A stretch of 64,000 nucleotides of DNA, taken from assembly GCF_018137965.1 (NCBI RefSeq), contig NZ_CP073100.1, positions 2,429,754 through 2,493,753 of the forward strand, read 5' to 3'. The notes under the pieces are model-generated. The model was not told the DNA's origin. It saw only the letters and a program-made list of their open reading frames with translations, and searched no databases. The translations under genes and the position numbers were made by a program. This DNA comes from Luteolibacter ambystomatis. GTDB lineage: Bacteria > Verrucomicrobiota > Verrucomicrobiia > Verrucomicrobiales > Akkermansiaceae. Every line of letters begins with the position of its first letter. Positions within the stretch are counted from its first letter, which is position 1. Below are positions 26,556-34,661 of the stretch, piece after piece.

Positions 26556-27212
26556 ATGCTGCGCTTCCGTCCCCTGGACCCGGAAAGGAACGTGGAAAGG
26601 ACCCACGGGGCGCTGCCGCACTGGAGCCAGGAAGGTGCGGTCCACTTCGTCACCTTCCGCTTGCACGACTCGATTCCCGCCGCGGCTCTGGAACGCTGGC
26701 ACCGCGAACGCGCGGAATGGCTCGCGGTGCGCGGCGAGGCTCCGGATCGCGATGGCTGGTTCGAGCGCCTTTCCCCGGATCACCGGCGCGAATATTCACG
26801 CCGCTTCGGGCGGGCCGTGGAGGATGAGATGGACCGCGGCATGGGGTCCTGCGTGCTCCGCCAGCCGGAGCATGCGAGGATCGTGGCCGATGCGCTGGAG
26901 CATTTCCATGGGGAGCGGTACGTCCTCGGCGACTATGTGATCATGCCGAACCATGTGCATCTGCTCGTGATGCCCGGAGCGGAGCAACGGATCGGCGCGA
27001 TTCTCCAGTCGTGGAAGAGTTTCACGGCCCGTGCGATCAATGAGCGAGCCGGCAGACGCGGCGCGCTGTGGCAGCGGGAGAGCTTCGATCACATCGTGCG
27101 GAACCGCCGGCAGTTGGATCGGTTGGCCGGTTACATTGCGGAGAATCCCATCAAGGCGAAGCTGCCGGCAGGAGAGTACCTGCACCGGCCCGTGGAGTGG
27201 GAGCCGATGTAG
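26556..27212 (+). CDS. REP-associated tyrosine transposase (RAYT, Y1/HUH type)
   Basis: 218 residues. I start at ATG 26556 (MLRFRPLDPE) because the open frame before it runs through REPIN sequence. The fold matches the IS200/IS605-like Y1 family: TFRLHDSIP strand, then GDYVIMPNHVHLLV with the metal-binding H133-V-H135, and Y193 in AGYIAENPIKAKL as the catalytic tyrosine. RAYTs nick single-stranded REP hairpins at a GTAG/GTGG-type tetranucleotide. It is flanked on both sides by family-1 REPINs whose arms begin ATGTAG or ATGTGG, so it is the evident candidate for mobilising that family. Its stop TAG is itself the last half of an ATGTAG. No IS ends surround it, as expected for a domesticated RAYT. 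Confidence 0.93.
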   Translation: MLRFRPLDPERNVERTHGALPHWSQEGAVHFVTFRLHDSIPAAALERWHRERAEWLAVRGEAPDRDGWFERLSPDHRREYSRRFGRAVEDEMDRGMGSCVLRQPEHARIVADALEHFHGERYVLGDYVIMPNHVHLLVMPGAEQRIGAILQSWKSFTARAINERAGRRGALWQRESFDHIVRNRRQLDRLAGYIAENPIKAKLPAGEYLHRPVEWEPM

Positions 27213-27332
27213 TGTGGCAATGTAGTCGAAAGCTCCGCTTTCGATCGAGGAGGCGGCTCGATGATGGGGGATCGTCAGAGGACAAGCGATGTCCATCCTC
27301 GGAAGAGGGAAAGCTGGAGCTTCCCCCTACAT
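27207..27332. repeat. Family-1 REPIN downstream of RAYT
   Basis: An ATGTAG at 27207-27212 contains the RAYT stop codon. A full REPIN starts with a second ATGTAG at 27220 and ends CTACAT at 27332. The last T is also part of the TAA stop of the opposite-strand GloVer gene. The element therefore touches the stop codons of both converging genes. Confidence 0.9.
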
Positions 27333-30300
27333 TAGAACACCATGAGCTTCGGCAGCTTCGGGGCTTCGACGAAGGCGTCGATCGTCATGGACGCGGGGGA
27401 GGCGGTGCCGCGCGGGGTGGCATTGGCGGCGCGCCAGGCGGTGTCGATCGTCGCGGTCTTGGTGCCGGCCTTGTAGAGGTGGCTGAACTCGGCGAAGGTG
27501 ATGGTGCCGCTGGTGTCCGCGTCCAACTGACCGGCGACGCCGCGGCGCTGGACACGCATGGTACCAGCCTGATCGTAGGTGGTGAAGCTGGGCAGCGTCT
27601 GCGCCCACAGCCAGTCCCAGAAGTCCATGCCATCCCCACCCTGCGCGCGGGTCCAGTAGGCATCGATGGTTTTGGCGGCGGTGCCGGGCTTCCACATGAA
27701 GGCGATCTCGGCGCGGCTGACGATGTTGTCGTAGCTGGTGTCCACTTCCATGAAGACGGCGGTGCGGTTCACGGCGGTGGAGATGGTGCGGGAGGCGGTG
27801 CGGTTGGTGGCTCCGGCGGTGAACTCGGCGAGGGTGAGGAAGCCATCGCGGTTGGAGTCGATCACGTCGAAGATGGTCTCCTTCTTCGGCAGCTTGGCGT
27901 AGATGCCCAGCCACTCGGCGCGGGCGAGCTTGTCATCGCGGTTGCTGTCGAGCGCGGCGAAGAGGAAGGCCTCGGGGCTGTCGCTGGGATCGATGCCGGT
28001 CTCCGGCCAGTAGCTGAGCACGATGTCATTGCCATCCCCGCCCTGGTAGCTGAGGAGGAAGCGGTAGTTGTTGCCACCGTAGGCGATGGTGACGAGCGAG
28101 CCTTCCGGCAGGCCGTTGAAGGTGCCTTCCACGGCGGCGCTGCCGGGATTGCTGACGAGGACATACTCGGTGCCGCGGTGCGGCGGCGCGGTGAGGGTGG
28201 TGCCGGAAAGGGTGATGCCGGTGGCGATGAAGCCGTCCCACTCGACCGGCGCGGGATTGGCGGGATCGATGACGGGGCTGAGCATGTCCCCGCCCCAGGC
28301 GCGGAGGTGGAGGGTGAAGGGATTCTCGTCCGCGTCATCACTGGCGATGGTGATGGTGGCGGTGGAGCCGCCCAAGGCGACGGGAGAGAAGCGAACTACG
28401 AGAGTAGTCGTACTTCCAAAGGCGACGCTGGCGGCGGGCTGCTGGACGATGGTGAAGGGGCTGTCCTGCTCCGTGATGGAGGCGGAGAGGCCGGACAGCG
28501 TGCTGGTGGCGACGCTGGTGCGGACGGTGATCTCGAAATCACGGGTCTGGCCCACGGCGGTGTTCGCGAGGACGAGAGCCGCGCCGTCCGAGGCGAGATT
28601 GGTTTGTCCGCCGGCATCCACGGCGATGTCCGGCGGTGCTGCCAGCGTGGTGAAGGACTGGATGTCGCCCCTCACCTTCGTCACGCCGTCCGCCAGGGTG
28701 GTGAGGGCGCGGTAGTAGTAGGTGGTGAGCGGCGCGAGCGGGCTGGCCACGCCCATGAAGCCATTTCCGGAGCCGCCGGGGATGTTCGCGGCGAGGGCGG
28801 TGGAGGTGGCGAGGGTGGAGTCCGTGCCGTATTCGAAGGACACGACGGCGCTTTGCTCGATGGGGGTGGCGGTGCCGTGAAGCAGCGCGGAATTGAAGGA
28901 AACGGGATCGGCGATGCCGGTGAGGACATCCGGATAGACGCGGAGGCGGAAGATCTGGCCGCCGCCGCCGGACTGCCCGTCCGCGGAGAGTCCGCCGCTG
29001 CTGGTGGTGCCGTAGAGGTAGCCGCCGGGTGCGGAGATGAGGCGGCTCCACGGGTAGCTGCCATTGGTGCCATCAAAGCTCACCACGGTGGTGAGCACGC
29101 CCTCCGGGGTGATGCGGTAGAGGGTGCCGAGATCGTAGGTGCCGCCCTTTTCCGTGGTGCCGTAGAAATTGCCATCCGCTCCAAAGGCGAGGCCCGCCTG
29201 CGGGGTGCTGCCATTCGCGCCGGTGAAGCTGGCGAGGGTGGTGAGCGCGCCGGCGGGAGTCATCTTGAAGACGGTGCCCTTGTCCGCGGTGCCGCCGGTA
29301 CGGGTGACACCGTAGAAGGTGCCGGTGAGGATATTGCCCTGGAGCAGGAGCTCGCCCACGGGGGTGCCGCCATTGGTGCCATCGAAGTTCACCAGCGTTT
29401 CGAGCGTGCCGCTGGTGCCGTTGATCTTGAAGATGGTGCCCTTCCCGCCGGTGCCGCCCGCGGAATTGGAGGCGTAGAAGGTGGTGCCACCCACGGAGGT
29501 GGGTCCGCCGAGCGGGGTGTTTCCAGTGGAACTGCTGAAATTCGCGAGCGTGGTGATGGTGCCGCCGGACGACCGGTAGAAGGTGCCGAGGCCGCCGCTG
29601 CCACCCATGGAAGTCATGCCGTAAGAGGTGCTGCTGAGAGCAACGACGGGGCCGACGGTCTGCGCGCCGATGGCGAAGGTGGCGCCGACATTGAGCGCGC
29701 CGTCGAGGGTGACCGCATTGGTGGCGGGGTTGATCTTGACCACGGAGCCATTGGACCCCGCGGAGAACGGCCCGTAGGTGGTGGTGCTGAAAAGGAAGGG
29801 GATGATGGGGGAGGAGCTTGCGGTGAGCGCGGCCTTCGGGAAGGCACCGAAGGAGGGGGTGCCGGGGTAGTAGCCGCAGCTCGCCACCGTGCTGAGGACG
29901 CCCTGGGGAGTCATGCGGAAGAACGCGCCGTAGCCATAGCCACCGCCCTCCGAGGCAGAGCCGTAGAAGTTCCCGTCCGAGGCGAGGACGAGGCCCGCCA
30001 TGGGGGTCTTCCCGGCGAAGTCGGTGAAGGTGGCGAGCGTCGTGAGATTCCCCGCCAGATCCATGCGGAAAAAGACGCCGTTGGTCGAATAGTTGTCACC
30101 CGGGGGGTGTCCGCCATTACTAGTGATGCCGTAGAAGAGGCCGTCCGATGCGAGAACCACGCCGCCCATGGGATTTCCGCCATTGCCGGGGCCGGCGGTG
30201 CCGAAGGTGGCCATGCGGGTGATGCCACCGGCCGGAGCCACGCGGAAGATGGTGCCGCCATTGATAAGACCCCCGCTGCCATCCCGGTAGGAGGTGCCGT

Positions 30301-31240
30301 AGTAGTTTCCGTCTTCTCCCAGGGTGAGCTCACAGGCCGGGCCGCGGCCGTTGCTCCCATCGAAGCTGCCCAGCACCGTGATCGCACCGGCCGGGGTGAG
30401 ACGGTAAACGCAGCCGATGCCGGATTGGCCGCCCTCCCAGGTGGTGCCGAGGAAATTGCCCGCGCCATCCGGGATCAGTCCGCTCTTCGGCTTCATGCCG
30501 TTCCCGACATTGAATTTGACCAGCAGGTTCAGCGTGCCGGTGGTGGTGACGGTGTAGATGGAGCCGTAGTCGTCCATGAACGCGTCCGAGCCCGTGCAGA
30601 CGCCGTAGAGGAGGCCGTTCGCATCCGCCACCATCCTGCCGGTGGGGTTGGTGCTGCCCTTCGTGCTATCGAAGGAGGCGATGGTGGTGAGCGTGCCGCC
30701 GGGCGTCAGTTGGAAAATGGTGCCCCGGTTCGCAGTGCCGCCGGTGGAGGTATTGCCGTAGAAATTCCCGTCCGAGGCGAGGGTGACTCCGCCATTCGGC
30801 GCGCTGCCATTCACGCCGCCGGAGAAGCTGGCGAGGGTGGTGAGCACGCCCGCGGTGCTGACGCGGAAGACGGTCCCCTTCCCGTTCGCGCCGCCGGACT
30901 CGGTGGTGCCGTAGAGCTCGCCATTCGTGCCGAGGGTCAGTTCGCCCTTTGGCGCGGCGCCATTGGTGCCGTTGAAATTGACGAGCACGGTGAGGGTGCC
31001 GGTCTTCGTCAGCTTGTAGAAGGTGCCGAGATCGTACGCGCCTCCGAGCGGGCTGGTGCCGTAGAACTCGCCGCCGATCTCCACGAGCTTCATGCGCACG
31101 TCCTTCGGGCTCAGCGGCAGCGCCTGCACGCGCTCCAGCACGGGAGGAGTGGTGGCGGCCATCGCCGCACCGGAAACCGCCCATGCGAGGGAGGAGACAA
31201 ACGCGGCACGGCAGATGCGGCGGAAGATCGGGGACTTCAT
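27332..31240 (-). CDS. Large secreted GloVer-repeat protein with C-terminal EF-hand domain
   Basis: 1302 residues with a signal peptide (MKSPIFRRICRAAFVSSLAWAVSGAAMA). About 17 GloVer repeats run to residue 770 (FYGTSPLGGAYDLGTFYKLTKTG, GTNGELYGTTESGGANGKGTVFRV). Residues about 780-1070 form beta-sandwich modules, including a choice-of-anchor-like segment (PPDIAVDAGGQTNL, TIASDDADENPFTLHL). The last 220 residues have EF-hand-like loops: DSNRDDKLARAE, DSNRDGFLTLAE, DTSYDNIVSRAE and DADTSGTITFAE, so calcium binding is likely. It is probably surface-exposed. The long open frame on the opposite strand is a composition artefact. The TAA stop shares its last base with a REPIN. Confidence 0.9.
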   Translation of the reverse strand: MKSPIFRRICRAAFVSSLAWAVSGAAMAATTPPVLERVQALPLSPKDVRMKLVEIGGEFYGTSPLGGAYDLGTFYKLTKTGTLTVLVNFNGTNGAAPKGELTLGTNGELYGTTESGGANGKGTVFRVSTAGVLTTLASFSGGVNGSAPNGGVTLASDGNFYGNTSTGGTANRGTIFQLTPGGTLTTIASFDSTKGSTNPTGRMVADANGLLYGVCTGSDAFMDDYGSIYTVTTTGTLNLLVKFNVGNGMKPKSGLIPDGAGNFLGTTWEGGQSGIGCVYRLTPAGAITVLGSFDGSNGRGPACELTLGEDGNYYGTSYRDGSGGLINGGTIFRVAPAGGITRMATFGTAGPGNGGNPMGGVVLASDGLFYGITSNGGHPPGDNYSTNGVFFRMDLAGNLTTLATFTDFAGKTPMAGLVLASDGNFYGSASEGGGYGYGAFFRMTPQGVLSTVASCGYYPGTPSFGAFPKAALTASSSPIIPFLFSTTTYGPFSAGSNGSVVKINPATNAVTLDGALNVGATFAIGAQTVGPVVALSSTSYGMTSMGGSGGLGTFYRSSGGTITTLANFSSSTGNTPLGGPTSVGGTTFYASNSAGGTGGKGTIFKINGTSGTLETLVNFDGTNGGTPVGELLLQGNILTGTFYGVTRTGGTADKGTVFKMTPAGALTTLASFTGANGSTPQAGLAFGADGNFYGTTEKGGTYDLGTLYRITPEGVLTTVVSFDGTNGSYPWSRLISAPGGYLYGTTSSGGLSADGQSGGGGQIFRLRVYPDVLTGIADPVSFNSALLHGTATPIEQSAVVSFEYGTDSTLATSTALAANIPGGSGNGFMGVASPLAPLTTYYYRALTTLADGVTKVRGDIQSFTTLAAPPDIAVDAGGQTNLASDGAALVLANTAVGQTRDFEITVRTSVATSTLSGLSASITEQDSPFTIVQQPAASVAFGSTTTLVVRFSPVALGGSTATITIASDDADENPFTLHLRAWGGDMLSPVIDPANPAPVEWDGFIATGITLSGTTLTAPPHRGTEYVLVSNPGSAAVEGTFNGLPEGSLVTIAYGGNNYRFLLSYQGGDGNDIVLSYWPETGIDPSDSPEAFLFAALDSNRDDKLARAEWLGIYAKLPKKETIFDVIDSNRDGFLTLAEFTAGATNRTASRTISTAVNRTAVFMEVDTSYDNIVSRAEIAFMWKPGTAAKTIDAYWTRAQGGDGMDFWDWLWAQTLPSFTTYDQAGTMRVQRRGVAGQLDADTSGTITFAEFSHLYKAGTKTATIDTAWRAANATPRGTASPASMTIDAFVEAPKLPKLMVF

Positions 31241-31589
31241 ATGATCGGAATCAAGGGGAGAAATGACGCGCTTACATCCGTGGATGAATCGCCCCGGTCA
31301 AGCGGAATGGGCGGATAAGGAAAGACATGCAGGGCCATCGTGCGGAATGCATGAACTGTGTGTGAAGATGGGGTGAATCCGGGAGAGGAGACGGAGGTCT
31401 GGCGAACGAACCTGCCAGCCCCGGACCCACCGGCGAATGAACGCCACACGGAGTCTCCAGCCATCACGACACCCACGCCGACCCGAAAGATAAATCATTC
31501 ATCAACAGCATTTAATGAAACAAAAATGACATGATCATTTTGTTCATTTTTCATATCCGCAGGACCGAAAAGCTGTAGGGAATATCTCC
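31241..31589 (+). promoter_or_regulatory. Divergent intergenic region with AT-rich palindrome
   Basis: The stretch lies between the starts of the GloVer and PEP-CTERM genes. Its right part is AT-rich and holds AAAATGACATGATCATTTT (31523-31541), an almost perfect palindrome about 50 bp before the PEP-CTERM start, a reasonable operator or promoter site. No gene is seen in it. Confidence 0.45.
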
Positions 31590-32240
31590 GTGAAAACAAT
31601 CCTGATCCTCATCATCGGCGTGGTTTCCCTATCCCTTGACGCGCCTCCGGCCAAGGCCGCCATCGTCACCACCGGGGATTGGGAGCATGGTGTGGCGGAA
31701 GGTGACACGCCCCTGCCGGAACTGACCTTCACCGCCGACATCAGCTTCCAGATCCAGCAGGCCAGCGAGATCCGCTTCCTGGTTTTTGACGATTGGCTGC
31801 CGGGTGATCCGGGAGGAACGGCCACGACACAGTTGTTTCCTCCCGATGGAATTTATTATCAAATCAACGGGGGCACCATCCAGTTGTCCAATGTTGTCGG
31901 TTTCTTCTACAGTTGGGGGCCATCCGGAGACATGATGCCGAGGGACGGAGGTTTCGCATTCATTGAAGCGATCCCCATTTCCGAGGGAGACGTATTCACC
32001 ATCGTGGCCCATACCTACAGGCTCGGCTCCCTGATCTCTTTCGGATCGGGCGACCTATCCCTCACCCCGACCCTGTTCGAAGGACCGGCCTTTGTCAGCA
32101 ACAGCCAGGGAACCAGTCTCGGCAGGATCGCCAATGTTCCCGAGCCCTCGGTTCCCATCCTGGGAATGGTCGCCGGGCTGGCCCTGCTACGCCGCCGCGT
32201 CCGGCGCGGAGCAAACGGACATCCAGCAGGAGGTGGATGA
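31590..32240 (+). CDS. PEP-CTERM sorting-domain protein
   Basis: 216 residues starting with GTG at 31590, with AGGGA about 10 bases upstream. The signal peptide is MKTILILIIGVVSLSLDAPPAKA. The body is a small beta sandwich without known motifs. The C-terminus has the PEP-CTERM signal VPEPSVPILGMVAGLALLRRRVRR: motif, hydrophobic helix, basic cluster. Such proteins are cut by exosortase and attached to the envelope or released with exopolysaccharide. No exosortase gene is in this window. Eight or so residues follow the basic cluster (GANGHPAGGG); they are encoded by DNA that is a copy of a glycosyltransferase segment found at 34793-34868 on the other strand. Confidence 0.85.
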   Translation: MKTILILIIGVVSLSLDAPPAKAAIVTTGDWEHGVAEGDTPLPELTFTADISFQIQQASEIRFLVFDDWLPGDPGGTATTQLFPPDGIYYQINGGTIQLSNVVGFFYSWGPSGDMMPRDGGFAFIEAIPISEGDVFTIVAHTYRLGSLISFGSGDLSLTPTLFEGPAFVSNSQGTSLGRIANVPEPSVPILGMVAGLALLRRRVRRGANGHPAGGG

Positions 32241-32273
32241 ATCCGGACCAGCGCGGAAGCACGGCGCACAGGA
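32195..32273 (-). pseudogene. Fragment of a glycosyltransferase C-terminal region
   Basis: On the minus strand this DNA encodes ILCAVLPRWSGFIHLLLDVR, closely matching VLHAVHPHWSGFIHLLRDGR in the two-domain glycosyltransferase at 34662-36365. At DNA level about 78 aligned bases are roughly 80 percent identical, including 21 identical bases in a row. It overlaps the 3-prime end of the PEP-CTERM gene in antisense. It is a fragment only, with no start or catalytic part. Confidence 0.7.
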
Positions 32274-32348
32274 TGCAAATTGACAAAAACCGCTGCAATG
32301 TCGTTCCATCGAATTTCTAACAATTTTCATACCAATTCCCCCCATCCG

Positions 32349-34058
32349 ATGAGATCACGCCACCTGCCCTTGATTTTGGGATTTGTCTCTTGCGCCATGC
32401 TGAGCGAGCCGGCCGCCGCGGACGCCTACTTCTATCACCCCGGCATGAAGATCGAGCTGGGCAAGAGCTTTGACAAGGCGCGGCCATTCGAGGACATCAC
32501 CAGCAACGGCTTCTTCGAGTTCAAGGAAACGCCGAAGGGTTCGCCCGCGGGAACCATCCGCTTCAGCTTCCAGTTCGCGGATGACTACAGCCAGTTCTAC
32601 TCCTCATCCCGGCAGAATTACAGCGCCTCCGCAAAGTGGAAGCTGTTCAAGGGAAAGGCATCGGCCGGCATCTCGAAGAGCGGCGGATTCTCCAAGCGTA
32701 ACGTGGTGTGCGTGATCAGCGCGGAGAAAACCTACGTAACGGAGTCCGTGGGCGGAGACTTGAAATTGTCCGCACAAGGGCTGGAGTATCTCCAGCAGGC
32801 TGTGACCGCGGACAATGCGGAGGCCTTCTACGAGACGGCAGGCACGGAGGTGGTGACAGGCCTCACACGCTCGGCGAAAGTGATCGTGGTGATCAATTTC
32901 CAGACCTCCAGCGAATCCCAGGCATCCTCGCTGAAAACCGCGCTGGAGGCGAGCTACGGGCCGGTGTCCGGCGCGGCGGACTTTGCCAAAAGCATGGCGA
33001 GCCAGAAGATCCGCTACAGCTATGACATCCAGACCTACGAGGATGGCATCCAAGGCAACAAGTCGATCACGGCGAAGCTGGGGACGGTCGATCCGGCGGA
33101 CTTCTATGCGATCCGCGCGGTCGTGTCCACCGCGTTCTCCGAGACCGTGCCCGCGGATTGCCCGATCAGTGAGTTCCAGACCCAGCGGATCGTGACCCTG
33201 CCGCAGATCGCGTTCAGCAAGGTGGCGAAGTATCTGAAGCAGCAGCGGGCACTGGAGGAGGAACGGGATATCCACCTGGAGCGCTACTATCAGGCATGGC
33301 TGGCGTGGAACCAGCGGATGGATGAGGTTTCCCGGTTCGAGAAGATCCCGGAATCGTGGTTCTCGGACAACGGGGCGTTTTTCCTGAAGACGAAGCGGAA
33401 GGAATCCCAGGAAAAGATGGATGAAGCCCGCTCAAGGGCGAGAAGGACGGAGCTGGCCTCGCTGGATGAACTCGCCGCCATGAGGACGGACGATCTGGAG
33501 CTGCCGCCACTGGACCTCATGTCCTATGTGAAAAAGCCAGCGGCGCGGCTGAGGGCCTACAAGGAGAGCGCGCTGGGGGAAAGCACGGCGGGAGCCGCCA
33601 ACTACGAGCACACCCATTTCCACAAGGAATACTATCCGGAGGTGCAGTTCCCCACGGCGGTGGTGCTCCAGCAGGTGAACCGCATCATTCTCAAGAACAA
33701 CGATAAGCGTGTGATCGAACTCAGCGCGGCCGAAGTGCTGGAGGGGCTGGGCGATGAATGCTCCTTTTCCTTCCAGGAGATCCTGGGACGCAGCGGGCTG
33801 GAGGATTTCGTTTCCTTCAAAAGCAGGTTTGGCGGCGGCGCCCACCTGCAGGACATGGTGGACCGCTACAACATCAGGAACGTGTATTCGTGGGGAGGCC
33901 ACAAGGCAGCCCACGCTCCAAACATGACGGCCACGCGCAATGGAGTGAACGCGGCCTTCGCCGCCGAGGAGAGAAATCGGAACTACTCGCTGGAGATCCA
34001 CTTCAACAACAGCACCATGCAAGCGCTGAAGATCGGCAACTACTACACGCGGCCGTGA
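32349..34058 (+). CDS. Secreted protein with possible MACPF-like region
   Basis: 569 residues from ATG 32349 (MRSRHLPLILGFVSCAMLSEPAAADA), a signal peptide. Residues about 80-230 include SAKWKLFKGKASAGISKSG, then AFYETAGTEVVTGLTRSAKVIVVINFQTSS. The spacing and FxxxxGTxxVTGxTxxxxxxVVI pattern recall the Y/F-G-T-H signature strand of MACPF/perforin-like pore formers, though the His is replaced. A long charged helical segment follows (residues 290-390, LKQQRALEEERDIHLERYYQAWLAWNQRMDEV), then a beta-rich C-terminal half with WGGHKAAHAPNMTAT. The gene stands alone on the plus strand. The MACPF idea is from pattern only; otherwise it is an exported protein of unknown function. Confidence 0.75.
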   Translation: MRSRHLPLILGFVSCAMLSEPAAADAYFYHPGMKIELGKSFDKARPFEDITSNGFFEFKETPKGSPAGTIRFSFQFADDYSQFYSSSRQNYSASAKWKLFKGKASAGISKSGGFSKRNVVCVISAEKTYVTESVGGDLKLSAQGLEYLQQAVTADNAEAFYETAGTEVVTGLTRSAKVIVVINFQTSSESQASSLKTALEASYGPVSGAADFAKSMASQKIRYSYDIQTYEDGIQGNKSITAKLGTVDPADFYAIRAVVSTAFSETVPADCPISEFQTQRIVTLPQIAFSKVAKYLKQQRALEEERDIHLERYYQAWLAWNQRMDEVSRFEKIPESWFSDNGAFFLKTKRKESQEKMDEARSRARRTELASLDELAAMRTDDLELPPLDLMSYVKKPAARLRAYKESALGESTAGAANYEHTHFHKEYYPEVQFPTAVVLQQVNRIILKNNDKRVIELSAAEVLEGLGDECSFSFQEILGRSGLEDFVSFKSRFGGGAHLQDMVDRYNIRNVYSWGGHKAAHAPNMTATRNGVNAAFAAEERNRNYSLEIHFNNSTMQALKIGNYYTRP

Positions 34059-34186
34059 CAGGTGGCGGGAACACCGCGCCCGATAGCAGTTGGATAGGAA
34101 AGCAGCACCATGGGCCCCGCCCATTGGGAAGGCCCTCCTCGTCTCAAGGCTCAACTCTCTGATGAAGGCGGAGGCTTGGAGGCATT

Positions 34187-34546
34187 CTACTCCTTTGCTT
34201 TCTTCTCCTGCGCCCAGAGCTTGTCGCCTTCCTCCCAGCCCTTGTCACGGGCGGCTTCGATTTCCCCGCCGGGGATTCCGGCCATGGATGCATCCAGGCA
34301 GAGACTGGCGAGATCGCTGCCAGCGGGACCTGGCATGTCCCTGGCCTCACGCAGTGTTTCCAATCGTGCCTTGACCGCAGCGGCGCGGATCTTCTCCAAC
34401 GTTTCCTGCCTTGCGGGCAGCTTGATACCGCTGGCGGAATCGACCTTGCCATCTTGATCAGGAGCGGGCGCAGGGCGGAGGAAATGCCAGGCGAGTCCCG
34501 CCGTGGCGAGGACTCCTGCGAGGATGAGGACGGGGAGAAGCTTCAT
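34187..34546 (-). CDS. Small membrane-anchored protein, 119 aa
   Basis: From ATG 34546 the protein has an N-terminal hydrophobic segment (LLPVLILAGVLATAGLAWHFL) and a short Pro/Asp-rich linker, then a helical, charged domain with Ala-rich heptads (RQETLEKIRAAAVKARLETLREA) and a Lys/Glu-rich end. The frame open upstream to 34705 lacks leader character. It lies after the glycosyltransferase pair on the same strand, about 115 bp downstream, and may be transcribed with them. Function unknown. Confidence 0.7.
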   Translation of the reverse strand: MKLLPVLILAGVLATAGLAWHFLRPAPAPDQDGKVDSASGIKLPARQETLEKIRAAAVKARLETLREARDMPGPAGSDLASLCLDASMAGIPGGEIEAARDKGWEEGDKLWAQEKKAKE

Positions 34547-34661
34547 GATATCACGGATGGATGAGGCTCCACAGGATGGGATACCACGATGGTGAAAGTC
34601 GAGCGCTTGTGACGAGCGGAGCAGACCGAGGGGGATGGGACGGAACCGCGAGGGCCGGTGG

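Noticed and set aside
27068..31318. A 1416-codon open frame on the plus strand opposite the large GloVer gene
   Set aside because: Its composition is Gly/Ala/Glu/Arg-rich with no domain or signal peptide. The minus-strand frame has clear repeats, signal peptide and EF-hands. Long antisense frames are expected in repetitive GC-rich coding DNA.
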